From assembly GCA_963681505.1 (NCBI GenBank), contig OY811971.1:24707036-24771035 (forward strand): DNA of 64,000 nt. The letters run 5' to 3'. Source of the stretch: Eunapius fragilis. Its lineage: Eukaryota > Porifera > Demospongiae > Spongillida > Spongillidae. The number at the start of each line of letters is the position of its first letter. The first letter of the stretch is position 1. Positions 57,000 to 64,000 of this stretch are shown here, in pieces. The position numbers and the translations under genes are program-made. The notes under the pieces were generated by a model that was given only the letters and a program-made list of their open reading frames with translations, did not search any database and was not told where the DNA came from.

Positions 57000-57550
57000 G
57001 AGCAGTTAATTAACAATGTGTTAATATTTTATTATGTGGGATTGCCCTGAAATGGGTCTTTCCACATCGATTGGGCCCTCTTTTTTTACACACTATACAT
57101 GTAAATCTCCAATTCTCCTTATAGGTATGAACACTTTCACTTTATGTATGTATACCACAAACCTCTTCGTAATTAAAATATCGAGCACTGAATTTTTAAT
57201 TGCCATAATGACCTTTCATACTCTTTACCTACTTCCTGGTGAGAATATATCTCATTTTTTATTTAACTGAAGACAGGCATATGCATGGCACTGAACTATT
57301 TGACGAACTTAAAATATGTTGACAGGGTTGGCGATTATCACTAAGTATTGGTGAAATTTCTATGTTTTGTGGAGTTCATTATTTCAAAATGACACCAAAA
57401 CGAAAGGGTTGCTAGTTTGTATCAGGATCAGCTTTGTTACCAAATCTGGTTTTGGGCCTATTAAGGGTGTGGCCATTACACCCTGCTGACTTCATCTATT
57501 CATCACTACAGTGTTTCATTAAGTAAACTTTCATGAATATTTTGAAACCA
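57000..57550. other. Interval without recognised gene
   Basis: A/T-rich, with no repeat or exon I can support. The next recognisable Rpn1 exon would be expected here but is not seen. Confidence 0.4.
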
Positions 57551-57555
57551 ACACT

Positions 57556-58045
57556 GGACCAAGGGAGGACTAGGGAGGACTAGGGAGGACTAGGGGGAAC
57601 TAGGGAGGACCAGGGAGGACTAGGCAGGACCAGGGAGGACTAGGGAGGACTTGGGAGGACTAGGGAGGACTAGGGAGGACTAGGGAGGACTAGGGAGGAC
57701 TAGGGAGGACTTGGGAGGACTAGGGAGGACTAGGGAGGACTAGGGAGGACTAGGGAGGACTAGGGAGACTAGGGAGGACTAGGGAGGACTAGGGAGGACT
57801 AGGGAGGACTAGGGAGGACTAGGGAGGACTAGGGAGGACTAGGGAGGACTTGGGAGGACTAGGGAGGACTTGGGAGGACTAGGGAGGACTAGGGGAGGAC
57901 TAGGGAGGACTAGGGAGGACTAGGGGAGGACTAGGGAGGACTAGGGAGGACTAGGGGGGACTAGGGAGAACTAGGGAGGACTAGGGGACGACTAGGGAGG
58001 ACTAGGGAGGACATGGGGGGACTAGGAGGATCAAGGGAGGACATG
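57556..58045. repeat. Decamer GGACTAGGGA array 4 (longest)
   Basis: Nearly 50 units of AGGGAGGACT over about 490 bp, with occasional CTTGGGAGGA variants spaced in a way that suggests block duplication within the array. Confidence 0.95.
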
Positions 58046-58309
58046 GGGGAGTTGTGGTGTTAAAGAAACAGTGTGTGGGCTGTGTAGTGCTTACTTCCCA
58101 TTATGTTACAAATTCCCACTGCACTCCATACACTGTTAACACAACACTCCCTTTGGTGTGTGTATTTCTGTTTGAGGAGAGGTGACATGTTGGCTTAATG
58201 CATGGATGTGTGCATATGGGTCAGCAGTCAGCATAGATGTGAGGATTGGTTCTATATAATGCACTACTGAGTACTTGGAGTCCCACAGGTCCACTCATAT
58301 GAGACATGT

Positions 58310-58550
58310 GCACCATTCCATTCCAGGGCCACACCTAAGAGGCCTGGGCACCATTCCGTTCCAGGGGACACTAATGGGAGGCCTGGGCACCATTCCGTTC
58401 CAGGGGACACTTATGTGAGGCCTGGGCACCATTCCGTTCCAGGGGACACTTATGGGAGGCCTGGGCACCATTCCGTTCCAGGGGACACTTATGGGAGGCC
58501 TGGGCACCATTCTGTTCCAGGGGCCTGTCCTAGGAGGCCTGGGCACTAGG
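58310..58550. repeat. Tandem repeat of about 39 bp
   Basis: Five to six units of GGGCACCATTCCGTTCCAGG followed by GGACACTTATGGGAGGCCT. A shorter version (two units) precedes the exon-like blocks at 53090 and 55810. Confidence 0.85.
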
Positions 58551-58736
58551 ATGACTCCAGGGACTGAGGGACCTCTACATGTAGGTCCAGCTGGTCATCA
58601 TCCTCTTCATCTAGCTACAGGTGACCATCACCACCATGACCTGTTCCATCAACCTCAAGGAGTTCTCTCTGAACCCTCCACCCCCCTCCTACACAACTGC
58701 TCCTCCCAAGTACCCCATAACAGTGATCTGATGAGG
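58543..58736 (+). CDS. Exon-like block, copy 3 of 3
   Basis: Third copy of the block described at 53159, about 2660 bp after copy 2, with the donor GAG|GTAAGTG. It contains an extra TACATGTA insertion near 58576. The frame cannot be decided; no family recognised. Confidence 0.3.
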
Positions 58737-58929
58737 TAAGTGGGTCACATTTGATATATCCTGCTACCACCTGTGGTGGATGAGGTAATGGTCCATCAGG
58801 GGTAGGTGCCTTGGGGATTAGGGGTCACACTAAGGGCACATTGGCCAATTGGGTGGAAGCTTTCAAAAACTTATTACAATTATTTAGAATGTCAATAACC
58901 CAAGCACACTGGAACTGTTTTCTCCCTCA

Positions 58930-59330
58930 GGACCCCTTTATGTAGGCGTATACATGCTACCCCTCTCTGGCCCCTCACCTCATCCCATGTAGACCTGTGT
59001 GCATGTGACCCCTCTTTGGCCCCTCCCCTCTTCCCAAGTAGACCTGTGAACATGTGGCCCCTCTTTGGCCCCTCCCCTCTTCCCATGTAGACCCCTGTGT
59101 ACATGTGACCCCTCTTTGGCCCCTCCCCTCTTCCCATGTAGACCTGTGTACATGTGACCCCTCTTTGACCCCTCCCCTCTTCCCATGTAGACCTGTGTAC
59201 ATGTCCATGTAGACCTGTGTACATGTGACCCCTCTTTGGCCCCTCCCCTCTTCCCATGTAGACCTGTGTACATATGACCCCTCTTTGGCCCCTCCCCTCT
59301 TCCCATGTAGACCTGTGTACATATGACCCT
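58930..59330. repeat. 49-bp minisatellite, second array
   Basis: About eight units of the same 49-bp repeat as at 52055, one of them shortened by an internal deletion near 59190. Minus frames of up to 140 codons are artefacts. Confidence 0.95.
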
Positions 59331-59339
59331 TGTTTGGTC

Positions 59340-60235
59340 TTATAGTGTTGCTATTGGAGGTCCATCCATGTGATGCTTCAAGAAAAGGGCCCATCACTAG
59401 ATGTGGGTGTCCTATGTAGGTGTTGTATGGGGATTTAGGTTACCCTGGCAACATGAAGCCTTACAAGGTATACATAGTGTACATGTACTCCACATTGGTG
59501 ACCCAACCAAACATGTCACTTCTCCTCCAAATAACCCATGACCTGAAGGATGGGTATCATGAGTAGTGTAGATGGTGATATAATTCACTGCTTGGATTTT
59601 TTTGTACTCTTGTTCTTATAACTTGGACAATAACTTGTGCTGCTTTTTACCACCACCTATATGGGTACTTCCTGTAGGGCGTGGCCAGACACATGTGTGT
59701 AATGTCACCAGGTCCTATCCTCCACCTGTAGGATTATGTCTTTACTGATTGTAATCACTGCATGGGACAATACACCAGATCTCCCTTTCCCATGTGCACT
59801 GGACATTACACCAGATCTCCCTTCCCTCAAGGTCAACATATCCGTTCTTCTTTCCACCGTCTTCACTCCATGCACTCTGTTGCTTCTGTGGCTTCTTCTT
59901 CATCGCTCCCTTTCCCAGACGTATTCTCTCGGGGCATACGCTTATTCTTGCACCCTCTCTTGCACTCCTGGTCCCATTTCCTGCATACCTTATTGCCTCT
60001 TGGCTCAGGCACTACTTTCCACCTCCATGGATCCTTCCTGGCTCTCACCCTCAGCTTGGGCTTCAGCATATATCGCTGTAGGCAACAATCCCAGCTTTAG
60101 CTCTCGGCTACGGCACAACAGTCTTCTCCACCCATGGCCCTGTCTTGACACACATGGCTACATACCTCTCGTTCGCAGCAGCATATCACCCTTCACTCCC
60201 AATGTGGCAGAGCCTCATTTCTCCTTCCCAGTGGC
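59340..60235. other. Interval without recognised gene
   Basis: Overlapping plus frames of up to 173 codons (59736-60257) are Ser/Leu/Pro-rich, with composition set by CT-rich DNA. I recognise no domain or splice pattern and do not call a gene. Confidence 0.4.
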
Positions 60236-60239
60236 TGGA

Positions 60240-61795
60240 CTCTCTCCTCCCCAGTAACAGGCCTCTTTCCTCCCCAGTGACAGGACTTTCTCTTCCCCAG
60301 CGGTAGGACTCTCTTCTCCCCAGTGGTAGGAGTCTCTCCTCCCCAGTGGTAGGACTCTCTCCTCCCCAGTGGTAAAACTCTCTCCTCCCCAGTGGTAGGA
60401 CTCTCTCCTCCCCAGTGGTAGGACTCCCTCCTCCCCAGTGGTACGCCTCTTTCCTCCCCAACGATAGGACTCTCTTCTCCCCAGTGGTAGGACTCCCTCC
60501 TCCCCAGTGGTAGGACTCTCTCCTCCCCAGTGGTAGGACTCTCTCCTCCCCAGTGGTAGGACCCTCTCCTCCCCAGTGGTAGGCCTCTTTCCTCCCCAGT
60601 GGTAGGACTCCCTCCTCCCCAGTGGTAGGACTCTCTCCTCCCCAGTGGTAGGACTCTCTTCTCCCCAGTGGTATGACTCTTTCCTCCCCAGTGGCAGGAC
60701 TCTCTCCTCCCCAGTGGTAGGACTCTCTCCTCCCCAGTGGTAGGACTCTTTCCTCCCCAGTGGTAGGACTCTCTTCTCCCCAGTGGCAGGACTCTCTCCT
60801 CCCCAGTGGTAGGACTCTCTCCTCCCCAGTGGCAGGACTCTCTCCTCCCCAGTGGTAGGACTCTCTCCTCCCCAGTGGTAGGACTCTCTCCTCCCCAGTG
60901 GTAGGCCTCTTTCCTCCCCAGTGGTAGGACTCTCTCCTCCCCAGTGGTAGGACTCTCTCCTCCCCAGTGGTAGGACTCTCTCCTCCCCAGTGGTAGGACT
61001 CTCTCCTCCCCAGTGGTAGGACTCTCTTCTCCCCAGTGGTAGGACTCTCTCCTCCCCAGTGGTAGGACTCTCTCCTCCCCAGTGGTAGGACTCTCTCCTC
61101 CCCAGTGGTAGGCCTCTTTCCTCCCCAGTGGCAGGACTTTCTCCTCCCCAGTGGTAGGACTCTCTCCTCCCCAGTGGTAGGACTCTCTCCTCCCCAGTGG
61201 TAGGACTCTCTCCTCCCCAGTGGTAGGACTCTCTCCTCCCCAGGGGTAGGACTCTCTCCTCCCCAGTGGTAGGACTCTCTCCTCCCCAGTGGTAGGACTC
61301 TCTTCTCCCCAGTGGTAGGACTCTCTCCTCCCCAGTGGTAGGACTCTCTCCTCCCCAGTGGTAGGACTCTCTCCTCCCCAGTGGTAGGCCTCTTTCCTCC
61401 CCAGTGGTAGGCCTCTCTTCTCCCCAGTGGTAGGACTCTCTCCTCCCCAGTGGTAGGACTCTTTCCTCCCCAGTGGTAGGCCACTCTTCTCCCCAGTGGT
61501 AGGACTCTCTCCTCCCCAGTGGTAGGACTCTTTCCTCCCCAGTGGCAGGACTTTCTCCTCCCCAGTGGTAGGACTCTCTCCTCCCCAGTGGTAGGACTCT
61601 CCCCTCCCCAGTGGTAAGACTCTTTCCTCCCCAGTGGTAGGACTCTCTCCTCCCCAGTGGCAGGACTCTCTCCTCCCCAGTGGTAGGACTCTCTCCTCCC
61701 CAGTGGTAGGACTCTCTCCTCCCCAGTGATAGGACTCTCTTCACCCCAGTGGTAGGACTTTCTTCTCCCCAGTGGTAGGACTCTCTCCTCTCTCC
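60240..61795. repeat. 23-bp minisatellite, about 67 units
   Basis: The unit is GGTAGGACTCTCTCCTCCCC followed by AGT. Variation is limited to a few positions (TCTCTCC/TCTTTCC/TCTCTTC; GGTA/GGCA). The minus strand has no stop in any phase, and since 23 leaves remainder 2 on division by three, each minus frame cycles through all phases, giving 432- and 554-codon ORFs with a 23-residue period (SYHWGGE / SPTTGEE / RVLPLGRR). This is repeat DNA; translation is not supported by anything else seen. Confidence 0.95.
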
Positions 61796-62047
61796 TCTGA
61801 CCAATGGAGATCTGATTGGCTGTTTACTGTCTACTGAACACCCACCCACACCAAAGACCAGGCTTGGTACATAGGTCACTCAGTTGTTGGCCAACCTCAC
61901 CATTGTACCTGTCTGTCTTCCCCACTATCCTGGCTAGTGTAGCCATGACCAGTGGTCTGGCTTGGTACCAACTGGTCACCTTGGTTGTGGTGGGGGGGGA
62001 TGGATTGTGAACACAGGCCCTGTGGGGTACTCATGTCCTTGTCCCCC

Positions 62048-62069
62048 TCCCCCCCCCCCCCCCCCCCCC
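62048..62069. repeat. C homopolymer run
   Basis: About 21 C in a row, ahead of a MITE at 62101. Confidence 0.9.
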
Positions 62070-62100
62070 AAATTATTGTTAATCGTAATTTTACTCTATA

Positions 62101-62284
62101 CAAGTAAATAAAAATAATTCTCTATGAGAAAGTTGGTGGCATATAGGATTTGAAGGCAATGGTGGTGTAAAAAGGAAGGAAACAAGGGTCTAATAATAAG
62201 GGAAAATGGAATAGTCCTATATTTAGCACACGAACAACATACATACTATATCCTACATATAGAAATGTGCTAAATATAGGACTG
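62101..62284. mobile_element. Foldback MITE, copy 6 (right arm mostly lost)
   Basis: Left end CAAGTAAATAAAAATAATTC and left arm with CATATAGG, GGTGGTGTAAAAAGG and TCCTATATTTAGCACA. After the loop only about 20 bp of the right arm (GTGCTAAATATAGGAC) remain. Confidence 0.75.
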
Positions 62285-62343
62285 TTATGGATCTGGATTG
62301 ATGTCTTGCAGCAACATCCCCTACTTCCTGTCCTGACTCTTGA

Positions 62344-62800
62344 TTTTGGTCTTCAGTGCATGGCCCCTCCCCCTGAGTACAGAGGGTATATGGCCCCTCC
62401 CCCTGAGTGCAGAGGGTATATGGCCCCTCCCCCTGAGTGCAGAGGGTACATGGCCCCTCCCCCTCAGTACAGAGGGTACATGGCCCCTCCCCCTGAGTAC
62501 AGAGGGTACATGGCCCCTCCCCCTGAGTGCAGAGGGTACATGGCCCCTCCCCCTGGGTACTGAGGGTACATGACCCTTCCCCCTGAGTGCAGAGGGTATA
62601 TGGCCCCTCCCCCTGAGTACAGAGGGTACATGACCCCTCCCTCTGAGTACAGAGGGTACATGGCCCCTCCCCCTGAGTGCAGAGGGTATATGGCCCCTCC
62701 CCCTGAGTACAGAGGGTACATGGCCCCTCCCCCTGAATACAGAGGGTACATGGCCCCTCCCCCTGAGTGCAGAGGGTATATGGCCCATCCCCCTGGTCTT
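62344..62800. repeat. 30-bp minisatellite, about 14 units
   Basis: The unit is GAGTACAGAGGGTACATGGC followed by CCCTCCCCCT. Thirty is divisible by three, so a fixed 10-residue motif results in each of several open frames on both strands. It replaces what should follow the integrase tail on the minus strand. Confidence 0.95.
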
Positions 62801-62829
62801 CAGTGTTTGGTACAGGTGGTTCTGCCGTA

Positions 62830-63068
62830 CCCTGCTGCGTTGCTGGGACCTCTGGCTCTTGATCATAGGAAGGAGTTTCCACTCGCAGGACATTGTATGA
62901 TGGCTTCAGAAACTTCCTGTTTCTTCGCAGGATCCGGCCATCCATGTCTATTATGTAGGATCTGTCGGACAGCTTGTCGACACATTCCATGATTCCACTG
63001 TGTCTTCCTGGCCAACATGTCTTGGACCAATACCAGTAGCCCCTCTTGTGATCTCTATAGGAGTTCAC
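62830..63068 (-). pseudogene. LTR-retrotransposon integrase C-terminal tail
   Basis: On the minus strand a frame reads KRGYWYWSKTCWPGRHSGIM..., then [22 protein letters not shown]. This resembles the end of a Ty3/gypsy-type Pol: a W-x-PG turn, an SY-x-I/V strand and the terminal RRNR-x-x-L box, which form the small beta-barrel after the integrase core. About 80 further residues run into the 30-bp minisatellite. The catalytic integrase core, RNase H and reverse transcriptase are absent; upstream, tandem repeats begin at 63080. It is an isolated fragment. Confidence 0.65.
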
Positions 63069-63079
63069 CGAATTTGGAT

Positions 63080-63225
63080 TACTTCCTGCTGGTGCATTTT
63101 GGATTACTTCCTGCCAGTGTTACTTCCTGCCGGTGTATTTTGGATTACTTCCTGCCAGTGTTACTTCCTGCTGGTGTATTTTGGATTACTTCCTGCCAGT
63201 GTTACTTCCTGCCGGTGTGTTTTCT
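63080..63225. repeat. Tandem repeat with CTTCCTGCC motif
   Basis: About three and a half units of roughly 45 bp built from TTTTGGATTACTTCCTGCCA and GTGTTACTTCCTGC(C/T)GGTG. Frames inside are artefacts. Confidence 0.85.
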
Positions 63226-63282
63226 TATTCTGCATGTTCTCCTGTACCTCGGGCCACAGCTTGTTAGTCGCCATGGGGTAGC

Positions 63283-63299
63283 CCCCCCCCCCCCCCCCC
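63283..63299. repeat. C homopolymer run
   Basis: About 17 C preceding a CT-rich tract; same class as the other long G/C runs of the window. Confidence 0.85.
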
Positions 63300-63489
63300 T
63301 CCCTCTAGTTCTCTGTGCCATGAACCGTTGGCTTGGGCTTACATCTAATCCTACAGTACAGTAGGTGTGTTACACCATTCCAGTAGAGCTCAAAAAGTCT
63401 TTACTTCAGCAACCATTTTGCAATCTTCACAGCTGATCAATCTATTATAGGGTGATGACATTGTGTGTTGGAATTCCCAGCTTTTTGCC

Positions 63490-63925
63490 AAGTCCCTGTG
63501 AACTCCCAGCCTATGAGGTGTCCCCGTAGCCACCAAAGTGTGTGGGAGGTCAGAAGTGGTGCCCGTACCTCCGTTATAGCTGCTAGCTACATGTATAACT
63601 GCAGTGGTGGATGCCATAAAAGAGCAGTTCACTTGATATGGAATACGACTGGTAGTGCAAACAGATGGGCAGAGTACGTTACTCCCTTTTAATATTACAA
63701 GGGTCTCAACAAAAGGGCAAGGCCAGCTAACACACACAGAAGACGTACAAAAGAGTTGAAGGCCATTCCAGCTAACTATATTTATTCATTTTTAGCATCT
63801 TAAGTTTAGTACCGAGCTCACCTTGTCATTTCTTGCTTGAAGGATATTTTCCATATCTATATAAATAACCATCTCTATGATACGTCCAAGCTAAATACAA
63901 ATCTCCAACTCCTCACAAATACTTT
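63490..63925 (-). pseudogene. Third copy of the Kelch-gene 5' module, inverted
   Basis: On the minus strand exon 1 (63854-63822) encodes MENILQARNDK, followed by the donor GTGAGC and about 330 bp that match intron 1, down to the GCACCACTTCTGACC block near 63560. Upstream homology reaches about 63925. Exon 2 and the rest of the gene are not seen, so only promoter, first exon and part of intron 1 are present. The gap in intron homology between 63590 and 63660 shows rearrangement. Confidence 0.8.
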
Positions 63926-64000
63926 AAGGTGGCACACACCCCACCCCACCTGGGCCCATGTACAACTGTGCTACCCTGACCTCATGAATGCACAAATCCC

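Noticed and set aside
59736-60257. Ser/Leu-rich plus-strand ORF of 173 codons
   Set aside because: Several overlapping frames are open because of CT-rich composition; no domain, no duplicate and no splice support.
60186-61879. Two long minus-strand ORFs (432 and 554 codons)
   Set aside because: Both are readings of a stop-free 23-bp minisatellite in shifted phases; no start context, domain or splice support.
62267-62992. Plus-strand ORFs reading MAPPPE-RGY repeats
   Set aside because: Shadow of the 30-bp minisatellite, with the integrase tail on the opposite strand.

Overview
This window reads as nuclear DNA of an early-branching metazoan, most probably a sponge. The evidence is: multi-exon genes with GT-AG introns, several only about 47-60 nt long; an intact Kelch-Roc-COR-Death gene, a domain combination I associate with sponges; Rpn1, THAP and PHD modules; non-LTR retrotransposons, hAT and KDZ-type transposon material; and no bacterial operons. 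The phylum is inference. I see no rRNA, tRNA or CRISPR.

Layout. 0-9 kb is a transposon nest: a 636-bp hAT-like element with perfect 14-bp terminal inverted repeats and 8-bp target duplications (744-1379), a THAP zinc-finger exon on the minus strand (1550-1769), then head-to-tail non-LTR retrotransposons, each starting just after the A/TAA-rich tail of the one before (2068-5808, 5809-6497, 6498-8510, probably 8511-9001). 9-24 kb is gene-poor and full of inverted repeats: a near-perfect 283/286-bp palindrome, three copies of a foldback MITE, convergent copies of an unknown first exon, two proline-rich exons, and a truncated copy (20.5-23 kb) of the 5' end of the Kelch gene. 25-31 kb holds an eight-exon gene resembling KDZ-transposase-associated CxC5 proteins. 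It is cut off at 27006 by a MITE-bounded inverted segment, and a decayed downstream part resumes at 30430. 32.4-34.7 kb is a 167-bp satellite in which each monomer carries a hairpin. 36.4-39.7 kb is a decayed multi-exon gene ending in a PHD finger.

43.3-50.7 kb contains the best gene of the window: a complete seven-exon Kelch-Roc-COR-Death protein of 1080 residues (45300-50653), preceded by a duplicated promoter / first exon / intron-1 module that also occurs truncated at 22 kb and, inverted, at 63.8 kb. 50.7-64 kb is mostly minisatellite: arrays of 10, 23, 30 and 49 bp, GT runs, and about 2.7-kb segments repeated three times around exon-like blocks. It also holds an isolated proteasome Rpn1 (PSMD2) exon and the C-terminal tail of an LTR-retrotransposon integrase.

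Few genes here work together. Mobile elements and tandem repeats have shaped the window, and the intact Kelch-Roc-COR-Death gene is the likely functional product: a sensor/scaffold GTPase of cell-death or innate-immune type. Long open frames at 52, 58-59, 60-62 and 62-63 kb come from stop-free tandem repeats and should not be read as proteins without expression evidence.
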